A stretch of 64,000 nucleotides of DNA from Piscicola geometra (Eukaryota; Annelida; Clitellata; Hirudinida; Piscicolidae). The translations under genes were made by a program, and so were the position numbers. Location of the stretch: NCBI GenBank assembly GCA_943735955.1, contig OX030960.1, positions 4,133,955 through 4,197,954 on the forward strand, read 5' to 3'. Each line of letters begins with the position of its first letter. Position 1 is the first letter of the stretch. The notes under the pieces are model-generated. The model was given only the letters and a program-made list of their open reading frames with translations. It did not search any database and had not been told where the DNA came from. This document shows, piece after piece, positions 26,721 through 40,300 of this stretch.

Positions 26721-27923
26721 AAAAGCTCTAGTTTTTAACAATATTTAATTCTTCCAGATTTTATATTTATTATAAAATGTAGGTTTTACTCATATACATT
26801 TAGTAATGATATACTAAATATATATGGTTTTACTCATTTAAATTTGTAAAAATATATAAAACTAGTGAAAAGAATTTCCGTAATTTTCAAAATGTATAGT
26901 TAATCTTTATTAAAATATTTTTTTTATCTTGAAAAAAGCATATCAAATTAATGAATCTATTCGAAAAAAGTTATTATCAAAAAACATTTTTTCTTGAAAA
27001 GTTTCAGCAAAGTGCTTATTGCAAGACTTCATCGCCACGGCTTCCACAGTTGCTGACCAATTTTTTTATTATTCATTAGCTGGTTTGCTATCTTTCTCTT
27101 TCAATGAACAATTCTCGCAGCTCTTTTCCAGGTACGAACTCACAATCATCATACGTGTGGAAGAATGATGAAAAATAATGTTGGAAAGTTAAATTCAATT
27201 AATTCATCATAGGCAGTTTCCCGATAATGAAACTTTAAAAGTATTTAAAACGTATCAAACAAGGGCTATTTTTCCAACTGAAGTCGTGACATGACAGCAT
27301 AGTTTTCTGCTGTGATCTTGATAGCATAGTAGAGGCTTCATAAGTATTCTGACATGAAGCGATTTTTATTCTAAATATCCAGCAGGTTTTAGAGTGGACA
27401 TTGGAGACAGTTTTGCTGGAGGACGATATCTCCTATAGAACATGAAAAATGAGCTCATAACTAAAAATATATTAATAAAATTATTGGAAAAAATTACAAT
27501 GTGTAAAATAATATTACTTACTTTTGCCTGAAGTTAGAGTCGTGATCTCTTCATACATTCACCCTTGAACGAAGGCTTTTTTACGTGTAGCTGCGTCTTA
27601 CAGTTTATAACTACTTGAAGTTATTCTTAACCAGAGTCGTGGTGATAATTAGTTTTGAATTTTCTTCATAATACATTTTTCAATCTCAGTGAGCAGTTAA
27701 TTATTTTCATTAAGTTTAACAAATTAATCTTTTCTTGAGAAGAATGTTTTTTTTCAATATAGACTCAAACTAGCACAAAACGATAATATTTCTATAATGA
27801 ATAAAACATTCAAATATAAAATGTTTACAGTGAACTGTTAGAAAAAAGCTTAAATCTTGTTTCAAAGTAAAAGTCATGTTCAATGTTGATTATGTTATTT
27901 TATACAATACAAAGAGTTTTTTT

Positions 27924-28021
27924 AAATAATATGATGGGTATGCAAAGCTATATAAAAACGTGAAAACTACTCAAATAATATGATGGATATGCAAAGCTAT
28001 ATAAAAACGTGAAAACTAATC
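27924..28021. repeat. Two-copy 49-bp tandem duplication
   Basis: 27924-27972 and 27973-28021 share AAATAATATGATGG, TATGCAAAGCTATATAAAAA and CGTGAAAACTA, differing at only one or two bases. Confidence 0.85.
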
Positions 28022-28308
28022 AATTTAATCCAACCTAAAAAAGTTATCCAAAGTATCGTATAAGACGGATCATCATTATAGAAAGAATAAAATTAGAAAA
28101 ACTGTATATGAAAACTAATCGATTGTTTTTGAATAGAATATTATGAAAAATAAATCACGCAAAACCTCATTGTCCAAAAAATGATTACTTCAAACAGGAA
28201 GTGTTATAAGACCAGAAACAAAAGCACGCAACTGAAAAGAAGGGTTACTACTTGGTGACCTAATAAGAAAATAAAATAAAAAGATAAAACGATCTCTGAA
28301 ATGCTGAT

Positions 28309-31300
28309 TTAACTGCGGCTAGAAGCGCAAGACTCACAGCACTGTAGCTTATTGCTTGAACAAAACTTTGGAGCACACCATTCGACGAGGTTTCCGTAGC
28401 GGCATGCTGTTAGTGCATACAAATTTTATTTTATTTTATTTATTAAAACTAAAAAAAGATAAATGAGACGAGAATAATTTTCCAAATATAGTAAATTCAG
28501 AATTACAATCTAACTCAATTATTCACCTCCTGTGCGGTTGTTTCGCAGACGTTCGCACGTGACAGGACAAATGTTTGCATTGTTGGAGTCGTAGCATAAA
28601 CCCGGGAAAATGTCTGGACACCAAGGAGCCGCGTCTAAAGGAGCAGCTGTCGTGGAAAGCACAGTGCTTGTGAACAAAGGGAAAAAACCTCAGAATATTA
28701 GCATTAGGAAAATTTCAAATATAAAAGTTAACTCTTTAAATAACATTAATTTATTTAAAAATAACGTAATTAAAAGACTGATAAAATAAAATAATCCAGC
28801 CTACTGTTATTGAATATTTCCTTTATGTTGGAGCAGATTTTGCAACAGTTCTTAGCCACCTCGGGTCTTTCGCAAAGAACGGGGTTTGTGACATAAGTCT
28901 TGCACCAGTCGATTTTGTCTCCATACTCGCAGTCTGTAGAAGTGAAAAAAAATGGAAAAAACTAATTTGAATTTTGAATAATAATGGTGACTATATGTCT
29001 TGAATGGATTTAACAAATTTAAAAACCACGAAAACTAACTATAAACAAAATGATAACTGTGAAGTAAAAGTGGAAAAAAATTGAACTGACTCTTTTTATC
29101 AGGCTCAAAATATTTGGCACAAGTGGCACAGCAAGTCTTCTTGTTGTCGTAGCACCTGTGAGACGGTATCGTTGCACAGAAAAGAGCCTCGTCTCCGAAA
29201 GGACACGAAGGTGGGTCTATTATAGAGAAAGATCATGGGTAAGACGGTGTTCGTACTTTCAAATTAAAAATGATTAAAACTATTTTAATGGTCATTTTGG
29301 AAAAGTTAAAGCTGAATAATTTGGCTATATACTTGAGTTTGGAGTAAGATAGGGTTTGCAGCTTTGGCAGCACTGAGTGGCCACACTTTCCATTCTGCAC
29401 TCTTGAGCACCTTTCACATAAGACTGACACCAACTAGCTTGGTTTCCATACTCGCAACCTTGTTATTAGTCAAATAAAAAAACTCTAATTGAATTGATCA
29501 ATTAAAAAAGTCTACTCTTATAGTTTGTTAATAATATATTAAGTTTTATTTATTTATATAATGTATTAAAATATAAAATCAAAACATGAAAATAAAAACT
29601 GCGCAATTTAGAGATTTTACGACAATTAAAAGTTAAACTTGCTTTAGAACTAAATTTTTCATGTTATTTCAATCAGCGTACAAAACCAACAACCACAAAC
29701 CAGGACTCTTCGCGTCAAACTTCGTCAAACAAGTTTCGCAGCATTCCACATTGCTGAGGTAACAATCTCCTCTGAACATAGTGCCACACCAATTCACTGA
29801 GTCGCCTACAGGGCATTTGTTCGGAAACCTTGGAGGTGGGGTTGTTGTCGTGGTGATTGGAGCATTGACGAAGTTTCGGCAAGTGTAACAGCACTCTTTC
29901 GTGAAGGATGGATTAGAACAGTAGTCCTTAGTGCATCCGTTCATTTTATCACCATAGAGACAGCCTGCAAAAAACATTTAACAATAAAGATGTTAGAAAG
30001 TATAACCCAAAAAATGATTAGTGATTCTATTTTTCAAGTTTAAAAAAACTCTGAAAACGTTTATAAAATTGAATCTCTAATTACCTTCAATGCCAGTTTT
30101 TAGTTTAGAGCAGGTCTCGCAGCATATATTTTGGGTTTCTATTTGGTAACACTTTTTGGCGTCATGTATGGTAAAATTGCTGCACCAATCGGCTTTGTCT
30201 CCAAACCTGGAGAGAGTAAGTGAGAAAAAGACAGTTGTAAAAGGCTCAAAACCTTTAAATTATTTTTAATTTTTGAATCTTTTAAAAAGTTTTAACTTGA
30301 TTGCAACATATACAAACCTGCAGTTGGCAACAATGTGATGCTTTTGTTTTTCGGCACAAGTGGCGCAGCATGAATTGTTTCTTATACTCTGGTAGCATTC
30401 AAAGTCTTTATAGGCGCTGCAATCCTTCTCTCTGTCTCCAAACTCACAACCTTTGAAGGTTTGTAAATAATTCATAAAGTCTTTCTAAAAGTTTAAAGCA
30501 ATAAGATACAATAAAATACATCGACAAATTGTTAACGTGATATAAACTCGAACGAGCTTCAATGTGCTTGATAGGTTAATTGTTTTTGCTTTAGATTTTT
30601 AAGGATTTCTAGTTTATGAAGATCATATTTTTAAAATATTGTTGCATATAATGAAGTTTAAGGCAGTTATATAAGATGAGCATACAAACTGACCCACGAA
30701 TAAAGAGTTTTTAGCTTTTTCACAAGAAGCACAGCACAGTTCTCTGTGATGTTCCTGGTAGCAGATTCTGGGGTATTTCTTAATGTGGTTTTCACAAGTA
30801 TTTTTTGAATTTTCTGCCTCAAAAGATTCTTTCTTGTCTCCGTAGATGCAATTGTTTTCTATAAAAAAATTGTGTCAAATAATTTTAAACCTAAAAGAAG
30901 GTTAGATTTTGTATGATTTACCAATTTTATAATAAGGACCAAACATTAAAAAAATTAATAGATTTCAATTAAACACAATAAACTGACCGGGTTTCGAAGG
31001 AGCTCTTGAATCGAACACGCACTTGCTTCTGTAGCACCACTTTTTGTTACCACACGGAGTTCCATCTACTGCTCTAATCTCCACTTGAGGGTGGCACTTT
31101 TGCTGTTCAAAGATGAAGCACATCAGCTCTTTGCATATATTGTTGTCTCTTTCACCACCACCCTGTGAACAAGTACGATTTTAAAATGAAATTTATTTAA
31201 TTTTTTCAAGGAAAACAGAAAAATAAAAACGAGTTATTCAAGCAATCATAAATTTAACTATTTTATAGAAAATCTGCCTTCAATTTAAGTTGTTACTTCA

Positions 31301-34300
31301 TAAAAAAAACTCACTGCACAATAAAAAGAATCTGGACCGTACAAAAGCTTGCACTGTTCATCGACTGAATACTTTTGGCCTGGAAACTGTTGCAAAAAAT
31401 AGGCAGTGCTACTTGGATCAGCGTCGTAGGCAGCGTTCAAAAGACAGTTGTTCCCTGCTCTGTGATGTTTTAAGACGAAGTTATTGAAAAGAGCTCAGTG
31501 GCTGTAAGCAAAGACAATAAAAATATTTTCAAAAGAATATGGCTTAAATATAATTAATAAAATAGTTTTTTAAATATTAAAACTATATATTCTCATTTTC
31601 CTCTTCAATCAAACACACTGAAAATTTCCTAACTTGTTCAAATTAGCAATGTAGTTCCTAAAGTAGTTTTTAGAGCATGTAGAGAACTTGTACGGGTTCA
31701 TGAAAGTTTGTTCTGTAAGGGGGCCTGGAAAAGAAGCCATGATGTATTGGTCACTCCAATGACAGGATCTGTCCTCGTCTCCATCATGTTGGGCTCCAAG
31801 GCTGAATTTTAATTATTAAAATAAAATCATTTTTTATAAAGTTAACCGATCAATTGCAAAAAATACGAAATGACTTCTACATCATAACTTTTATTTGAAC
31901 ATCATATTCATTCATAGACACTTTTACTAAAATAACTTACTTATGTCCAATTTCATGAGCAGCTGTTTCAATAGTGGCATACTGCAGTTGTACTTTGTTG
32001 ATCGAAACGCCTCCCATGGTGCAAGAGGCGCCAATGTTTGCAAGTCCAGTGATTGTTTTGTTTTCTTTTATCACGAACAGAGAGTAGCTGGAAAGAAGGG
32101 TTTGAATAAAATGTCAAAATACTTTTTTAATTTCAAATAATAGGTTCAAAACAATTTCAGTTGACTAAACCCCTTCTTCTAAAGAAAACTTACTCTGTAA
32201 AAAGAGCCAAACTATCAAATCTGGGCAGAAGAATAGTTGGAAATTTGGATTGAGCCTCAACCCATTTTGGCAACTGATTGATAGTCTCGTTCACGTCTAT
32301 AGAGTATTTAAGCATTTTGTTATTCTCAGTGAAAGGGGCGTCTACGGGTGTTTGTGCGATGAAGTAGCCCACCAGCTTGACGTAGAACTTCATGTCAGGC
32401 TCGTTGATGCTGCTGTACCTGTCGTTTATCTGCAGAGAAGCAATAACTAGCTAGAAATACGCTCTAAATGATGCAGTAGTTAAAAAATAATTATTGAATC
32501 GCAACATATTTTATGACATTTTATCTTTAGTTTATAACAAAAAGACGAGCCCCGTTGACGATGTGAGTGAAGAAGTATCTAATATTGGTGATTGCGTCGT
32601 TCTTCTTGGCCTCGTCAGAGGTCTCAGAACTAAGTGCGTAAAACCTAAAATGAGTTGATGGATGTGATCGGTTCTATTACAATTGCTGATAGTGTTTTTG
32701 TACCATAAAGGTTTATGACAGAGAGTACAGCCACTGACTTGTGGTAGATGGAGTAGTCAATAACTATGAAAAGCTCCAAGCCATAGTTTACTTGTCCTGT
32801 CTGTGCTTGAGCCTAACAAGGAAGTGAAAGTTAATTTTAAATATAAATATGAAATTAATTTCAGTTTTTTCAGTTACAGATCTTTAAGTTTTTGAATTTT
32901 CATTAAAAAAACTTTAATCTCAACCTGATTGTTGATCAGTCTTTCGATAGGGCTCAAAAGAGACTTGTATTCATGCCTGCTTAGTTTATCTCGCCTGCCT
33001 GTTAAGAGAAAGTCCCATCTATAGTCTTTTTTTGCATCAAGTAAGTAACAAAATCAGTTTGAAGATCGAGTAAACTGAATCTTCACGTATAAAATCTCAT
33101 TAGCCACTAAATATATAAGCCAACATTGTTTAATTTACAAAAAAAAATTTTTCTAAAACTATGGATATGTATTCTGGTTTTGATTTTTTCACATAAATGA
33201 AGTTTACTCCACAACAAGCACCAACCAGTCGCAACGTCGTATGGCGTGTTTGAACGTTTTTCTTGACTCAGCAAGTAGGAAGTGCCGTTGATGACGACTC
33301 TGGAGGCAGTCTTTGTGTCCACGGGGTACATGGCTTTTTTCAAAAGAGGACTTAGACGATATGCAACTTTTTCAATCTCGAATGTTCCGTCCTGCGAGGC
33401 GAAGAAAATTTGTTACCACATAACTATCATAAATAGACTTTTGTGACTAAAATTTAATTATTAATAACTATTATCAGCACTTTAATCTACTAGCACTCAC
33501 GTAGATTGTTTTGAACTCATTAGCAATTTTCCGGGTCGCAACTGACATAGAGGCCTTTTTGTGGACATCACTGTATATGTCCCACTCCTGGGAGAATAGG
33601 GGACTTTTATTTAGATCAATGAAGTGAAAAGCATTGTCACTTTTCACTCAAGGCTCATATGAAAAAGGAAAAATAATTCTTACTCTCCCCCAAAGCCTAA
33701 CCTCTTCGCTCGGAGCTTCCCACTCTTGAATCTTTCCTCTCTCGCTTGTAATCACCCTGATGTTGTCGGTGACATGAGCTTGCTTGCGCAGTCGAAGTCT
33801 CGCAGTTTGGTCGTTAGTGGGCAGATTCATTATAATTTCGCTTGGAAGAGAGTTTTTGCTTTCTTCTTCTCCTTGCCTTGTATGCGTTTTCACCCATTCA
33901 ACACTGGCTGTAGATGGTTGAAGTTTATTATTTTTTAGAGTATTTTGAGTGAATTTATTACTAATTTTAATAAATAGGAAAGAAAACTAATAATAATCTG
34001 ATTTATTAATAAATGTAATTCTAATGTTTTAATGTTTATATAATGGTTTCATGTAAGAAATTTTGATTTTAAAAATTATTTCGATAAAAATAAGTACAGC
34101 AGGGTGCGTCATTATGATTTACCTTCTTTTATTGGCAAGTCTGCATATTCAGAGTTGTCGAAATCCATTCTTCAATTTTAATTTTATAAAAATCAATTTG
34201 TATACACAAATTAAAAATAAATTAAAAATTAAGTATAAAAATAAATTATATTTAAATTTCAAAAATCGATACTAATAAAAACACTTGAACGAACTTTCTT

Positions 34301-34680
34301 TTGTTTTCTTCACAAGCATCTAGTTGTTCTTTGCGGAAAAAGAAATGAGGAAGGCACAAAAAGAGAGAAGGGTGGAAAAGAAAGTTGGAAGGGCAGGTTT
34401 TTACTGTTTTCATGACTCCTCCGAGGAACACGTAGAAAAGACTGCAGTCATTCGGGTGGGCCACTAAGAGCTTCTTGTCATTGTAGTTTCCTTTTTTGGT
34501 TGATGATAATTTATGAAATTTATTTGTTTAAGTTAAACTTTAATGGTTTGTTTTTTAAGATTTCCATTAGTTCTTTGTGATTTTACAATTAATTCAAAAT
34601 AAAATGTGATCTTCACTGTTGCTCGGGAATGAAAATGTCGTAGTGATGAAGACGAAGAGGATGAGCAATGAAGCAGGCAT
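28309..34680 (-). CDS. Metalloprotease gene C: altered CBM14 + M12B + 10 ShKT
   Basis: Same 23-exon plan as A and B, stop TAA at 28309-28311 after an extra tail (CASSRS). The ATG at 34680 aligns with the other genes' starts; an in-frame ATG at 34692 is also possible. The CBM14 exon (34490-34302) lacks two of the six Cys: the first is Tyr (KC to NY) and the third is Phe (YYVC to FYVF). The zinc site reads HEIGHNLGAQHD with Met-turn YIMAS, so the protease looks active. The exon 9 donor is GC instead of GT (32550-32549); no nearby GT keeps the frame. Ten ShKT modules follow, including the two-module exon near 29963-29705. Propeptide and catalytic exons are more diverged from A and B than those two are from each other. 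A secreted protease is likely, with chitin binding doubtful. Confidence 0.85.
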
Positions 34681-34870
34681 GGTAACCTTCATTGGTCTCA
34701 CCGTTTGATCTATCGAAAGTTTAATATTAAAAATTAAAATATTTAAAAATTAATTTTCAAAGCCATTTTTTCAACGCTGAACCTGTGAAGTTCATCAGTC
34801 GCATTAAAATTGTACAATTTTCAATAATACTCACTTCCAACGAATCTGAATCATGAATCGTTATCTTTAC

Positions 34871-34890
34871 TGCATCACGGATATTTATGC
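34871..34890 (-). promoter_or_regulatory. Candidate core promoter of gene C
   Basis: The minus strand reads GCATAAATATCCGTGATGCA, about 190 nt before the C start. It matches the elements upstream of B and D in both the AT-rich box and the following CGTGAxG motif. Confidence 0.45.
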
Positions 34891-37097
34891 TGTACCTTCT
34901 GGGCTACCAACGGATTTGTTTTTTCCCATGGCTCAGACCCAATAACTGCATCGATGTTCACTCAAAGCGATGACTAGCTTGCGATTACTCAGAAGGCTCG
35001 GTGAAATTTAGATGCGTTGTTTCGGGTGTCTTTGTTTAATAATTCTCCTCAATTTTTGTATATTCATATTAATTAAAATTAGGCTCAAATCACGATCTAC
35101 ACTAAGGGCTTCTCTTTAAGAAAGAAAATTTTTAAGCTTATTATTGTGATTTTAAAAATTATATAAGGAAAATTAGAAGTCAATTTTTTTTGTATAAAAA
35201 CTTAAAATATTAATTATTTCAAACTTGAAATTGTCAACTATTTGCACGTTAAGCATTAAAGACATTCAGATCATGAGTGCATTTTGCCAAACTTCAAAGT
35301 CGAATAAATAAAAATGAATAACTTTTCAAATACCATTAATATTTCTAAAATCAAATTCTCTATTTTAAAAAGTTACTTTAACATTTAAATCAATAAATTA
35401 GTTGATAAACTTACAAGATACCGTAAAAGACAAAATTCATCAGTTTGAATGAACGGAACAATATTCCAAACTGATTTCTTTGGGACATAGAGATGATTTC
35501 TTCATGACAATTGAACTTATTTGTTATGCTCAGTAGTATAAGAAATAAAATCAATAAAACTTTATTACAATAAAGCTGATTCTGAAAAATAAGGGAGGAA
35601 TTAATTATAATTATAGCTTGGGTACGTTAATGGGAAAAGAAATGAATAGTAGATGTACTAATGAACATGCTTAACAATTTTTTTAACATTAAAAAAAAGA
35701 TAAAAAATAAAGAAAATATATCCTTCCTTTAATTGAAAAACTATAGGGTTTAAGATTCAATAATTGATTCGTAACTTTCCTCTTTACAATTAAAATTGGT
35801 TATATAGCGGTAAAACAGGAAAAAAACTAAAATAAACCTCGTAATTACTGCAATATACTTTTTTAAATTATCGTTTTACATTTGAATACTCTAATGTTTT
35901 AAATTTAATAGTCCAAGCTGTGTGAGAAACCAATCTTAACTAATTTTATAATGCAATGAAGAGAAAAAAGGCCTAACTGGAAGGAAGGGTTGGGAAGAGA
36001 TTGTCAAGTCTTGGTCATGGAAAATCTACTTAACGATATAAATTATATTTGTATTTTTAGTTGATAAGAAAAGTTAGTTTGGATTGAAAACGACTAAAAT
36101 AAATTTAAATGTAGAGAAGAATTTTTAAATTATTATAAATTACTTTCATAGATTTCTACTCGTGTGTGTTTTGTTTCTAGCTTTATATATGCAGAAAGGT
36201 AATAGATTACTGCCACGATGTGTCACCTTTCGCCTATTATCAAAAGAAGGAGCGGCGATCTGCTGAAAATCTTGGGGTGGTCCTACTCGGCATAGACGGC
36301 GATTCTGGGGGCGTCCTGGGGTTAAAACCATTGAGGTGGACCCCTTCACGACCAAAAAGTGGGGGGTTCGGATCTCAAATGAAAACTGACTAAGGAGTAG
36401 AAGTTGGGTTTAGAATCTTTCCTTTAACTATTGTCAATCCCTTAACATCAAAACAAATCACTTATTATTTGTTTGTAACTCAATTATACCAACCTAACTT
36501 GAAGGAAAAATAATTGAAAATAAATTTTGTGTTTATTCTAGTTTAAGAAATATTACATAAATAAAACTTATTAGATGATTTAATACTATTTCAATTCAAT
36601 TTCAGAATGCAAAACTTTCAAAGTCAAATAGAATATTTTCCGCTAGTTTAAACTCATTTTAAGAATTTTTAATTACTCAGAATAATTTGCTGTTAATCAT
36701 TTATAGTTTTAAGAAATGCATAATTTGTCCGTCTTCAATCAATATTGAATTCATTACTAGAATATTTCCAGTTAATTTGAAATCCTTTTCAAAATTGCTA
36801 AGTGCTCGTAACAAACGTTATTAATTATCTATCTTTTCAAAGAAACGCATAAACTATTCGGATTCAAATCAATACTGAATTCAATGATAGAATAAAAGCT
36901 AGAAAATATTATTTAAAATCACTAAATGGTTTTCCAAGACCAAGACTTCTCGATCTCTTCACATCTACTTATTCCAGGTTTGACTTTTTCTCAATAATCT
37001 CAATAGCATAAATAACATTTTCTTATTCTGGATTATAGAAATTTGAAAGATTACTTTGAAAAAAATAGATAGCGTTTAAGTAATTGCACTAGAGATA
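34891..37097. other. Head-to-head intergenic region between C and D
   Basis: This is the strand switch of the array. The C-side flank has a GTCAAGTCTTGGTCATGGAAA motif at 36003-36023. The D-side flank has its inverse (CCAAGACCAAGACTTCTCG, 36936-36954). The region therefore contains inverted copies of the same upstream block around the G-rich repeat at 36249-36350. No coding exon is supported. Confidence 0.55.
36249..36350 (+). repeat. Second copy of the G-rich dispersed repeat
   Basis: It contains GAGCGGCGATCTGCTG, AAATCTTGGGGTGG, GACGGCGATTCTGGGGGCG, TCCTGGGGTTAAAACC and GAGGTGGACCCC. These match motifs of the element at 8551-8921. The inverted right end is not evident here. Confidence 0.55.
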
Positions 37098-37300
37098 GAT
37101 AAAAAATAATCGTGATGACATCAGTCACCATTTATATTTGTTAAAATAATGATTAAATAGATAGAAAACTTTGGATTGAATAGTTTGCTTGGTGTTTCCT
37201 TGATAAGCTAAATCGAATAAAATAAAAAAGCAATTAATTTGTTAATAGAAAAAATTAATTTGAACTAAAGTTACTAGATCCAGTGGTGGAGCTAAAAACT
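36700..37300 (+). repeat. Conserved 5' flank of gene D (also upstream of F)
   Basis: This stretch aligns along most of its length with 51083-51651 and its copy 56951-57519. It shares AGAAATGCATAATTT, GAATATTTCCAGTTAAT, CAATACTGAATTCAATGATA and AAGACTTCTCGATCTCTTCA. D and F therefore duplicated together with about 600 bp of upstream DNA. Confidence 0.75.
37098..37124 (+). promoter_or_regulatory. Candidate core promoter of gene D
   Basis: GATAAAAAATAATCGTGATG followed by ACATCAG lies about 180-210 nt before the D start codon. It corresponds to GATAAAAAATAATCGCGATG before F and to TATAAATAATCGTGACG before B. Confidence 0.45.
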
Positions 37301-37306
37301 ATTTTC

Positions 37307-40300
37307 ATGACTGCTTCATTGCTCATCCTCCTCTTCTTCTTCTTCATCGCTAAGACTTTCTCAATCCCAAACGAAAGTAAAGTTCCTTTATCAATTTTTT
37401 ATAAAGATAAAATAATAAAAACTGCATAACAAATAATAGTTTATAAGAGTATTACAAAATGGCTGCTAAACACCTTTTTCAATTGATCACCACCAACCGA
37501 AATAGTAAAATGCCGTGAAAAGAACGCTCTAATGGCCGACCCAAAAGACTGTACGCACTACTACGTGTGTCTTGGTGGAGTGGTCAAACTAGAAAAGAAC
37601 TGCACTTCCAACTTTCTTTTCCACCCTTCTCTCTTCTTGTGCCTTCCTCATTCCTTTTTCAGCAAGGAACTACTAGATACCTGCAAAGAAAACGAAATAA
37701 AGTTCGTTTGTTCAGTATTTTTTAAACTCAATTTAAATATATTTTGTACAATTATTTCAATAGAGTCAACTACATATTTAATGCATATTTAATTATAGGA
37801 ATCATCAGAACGAATCTAATTACTCTGACTTGCCAATAAAAGATGGTAAAAATTCAAAACTAACTTTCATTGAAATAAGATATAAAAATAGAAATGTTGA
37901 CAATAAATTACCAAATAAATAATCAAATAATCTTTACTTAAAAAGAGGTTCACAATATACACCGAAAACAAACATCAAAATTCGCTCATTTACAGTCCTA
38001 GTTGAGTGGGTGATGACCAAATCAGAAGAGGAAGAAATAGAAGTTAAAAAAATTCTTCCAAGCGAAATTATCATGAAGCTGCCCACAAGCAACCAAACTG
38101 CAAGCCTTCGACTGCGCAAGCAAGCTCATGTCACCGACAACATCCGGGTGATGATGAGCGAGAGAGGAAAGATTCAAGAGTGGGAAGCTCCGAGTGACGA
38201 GGTTAGGCTTTGAGGGAGAATGATGGCTTCTTCATTTTTTTTGTATAATGAGTAACTTTTTAGTAATTTTTTTAAATAATATTTTTAGTTTGAGAAGAAT
38301 TGTACAAATAGTAAAAACTTTGAGCGTTTTGAAATTATAAAAAAAACATGAATTTTTCTCTCAGGAGTCAAACGTTTACAGTGATATCTACAACAAAGCC
38401 TCAATGACGGTAGTGACGAGAAGAAACTCTAATGGGTACAAGATTATCTACGTAAGTTTGATAAAGATTTATTTTTATGATTGGACTAAATACATATCGA
38501 GTAAACGTAATTTTGAAGTAATTCAGTCACAATATTTTTTGTTTGATCATGACGTAAAAACTTTATGATTTAGTTTCACTACACAGAATGGAACATTTGA
38601 GATGGAAGAATTTGTTTATCGGCTAAGTCCTTTTTTGAAAAAAGCCACGTACCCCGTGGACACGAAGACTGCCTCTAAAGTCGTCATCAACGGCACTTCC
38701 TACTTGCTGAGTCAAGAAAAACGTTCAAACACGTCATACGACGCTCCGACTGGTTGTAGAGTAAACTTCATTTATGTGAATAAATTTAAATTAGAATACA
38801 TAACCACGGATCTATAAAATCGATATATTTAGCAAAAAAACTATATTTGTTAGTAGCTCCATCAACACGCAACACTATCTCCTAACAGGCCGGGAAGCGA
38901 AAGTAAGGGAAGCATCCTACCCATCAGTTTTGAGCCCTAGACAAAAATTGTTCAACAAAGAGGTTTGAATTAGATAATTTCATTAAGATATTATTTTTGT
39001 GGAAAAATGACTTATTTAGTTAAAGTTTATAGCAAGTTAAACTTATAAACTCATAATATTTCTTTAGGCTCAAAAGCAAACAGAAAATGTGAGATATGGC
39101 TTGGAGCTTTTCATCATTCTTGACTACTCGATCTACTACAAGTCAGTGACTGTACTCTCTATCATAAACTATTATGATATTTCAATATTGTTACAAACAA
39201 TGTCAAAAACACATTTTATTGGCCGCTTTGTTTATTACTCAATAAAAAATGACTTTGATCACTTCACTCTAGCTGGTACGCACACAGTTCTGAGACCTCT
39301 GACGAGGCCAAGAAGAACGACGCCATCACCAATATTAGATACTTCTTCACTCACATTGTCAACGGGGTTTAACCTTTGTTACCAATGAAAATGACGAATA
39401 ATTTGTAACTGTTTTAAGAATCTATTTTAATGTTTGAAATAATGACTTTATAAATTTCGAAAAGATATAATAGTGAAAATACAATTTCAGAGTTTCTCAT
39501 TTTTGAAATACTGAAAAAGTAAGGGTTTATTTGAATTGGTTGCTTCTTGCAGATAAACGACCGGTACAGCAGCATCAACGAGCCTGACATGAAGTTCTAC
39601 GTCAAGCTGGTGGGCTACTTCATCGCACAAACACCCGGAGACGCCCCTTTCACTGAGATGAACGGAATCAAACTCACACCTAACTCTATCGAGCCATATA
39701 CTGCCTTAGATGAAATCGAAAAATGGGTTCAGGCTAGAGCAACTTCTTTGCCGAAATTTGACACCGTTGCTCTTTTCACAGAGTAAATCTTTTACGATTT
39801 TTTATAATTAAAATTTTAGTTATTTTAAAGCAAAAAAGCAAGGCAGATCTTTATTCAAACCCTCACCTACAGCTACCATCTGTCTCGGCCTGCGACGAAC
39901 AGTAGAATCACAGGCCTTGCGAATATAGGAGCCGCATGCACCACGAAAGGTGTCTCGATCATCAAACTACAACTACAGTACGGTACCATTGAAACAGCCG
40001 CTCACGAGATTGGCCACAAGTTTGTGATTGTTTTGGTAGTATTGATTTTAATGTACGTTGTGTTGTCTTGCCATATAACACTGTGAATAACGCGCACTAA
40101 TTTATTACAAGCAGTCAGGTTTTACAAAACAATACAAAGTTTCTTTAATCGTTAATTAATTCTAAAATTGGAACGGTAACTTACATAGTAAATTTTGAAG
40201 TAAAAAGATAATGCTAATTTAGCAATTACCAAACCACAAAACCCTAGTCTCGGGGCGCATCACGACAGCGACAACAACCCATGCACCAGTAACGACCAGT

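Larger units (their letters stand above)
23928..28308. other. Repeat-bearing intergenic DNA between B and C
   Basis: No gene is supported in this 4.4-kb stretch. It contains a fragment of the array-specific 5' flank (25385-25440, with a GTCTTGGTCTTGGAAA motif also found upstream of C and D). It also has a patch rich in TTAACG/CGTTAA motifs (26410-26720), a 49-bp tandem duplication (27924-28021) and AT-rich filler. The less AT-rich patch 24770-25070 may be a decayed mobile element, but I see no coding remnant. Confidence 0.45.

Noticed and set aside
27924..28021. CRISPR-like array (49-bp repeats here and at 43882-43979)
   Set aside because: Only two contiguous copies each, no spacers, and an animal genome; these are ordinary tandem duplications.
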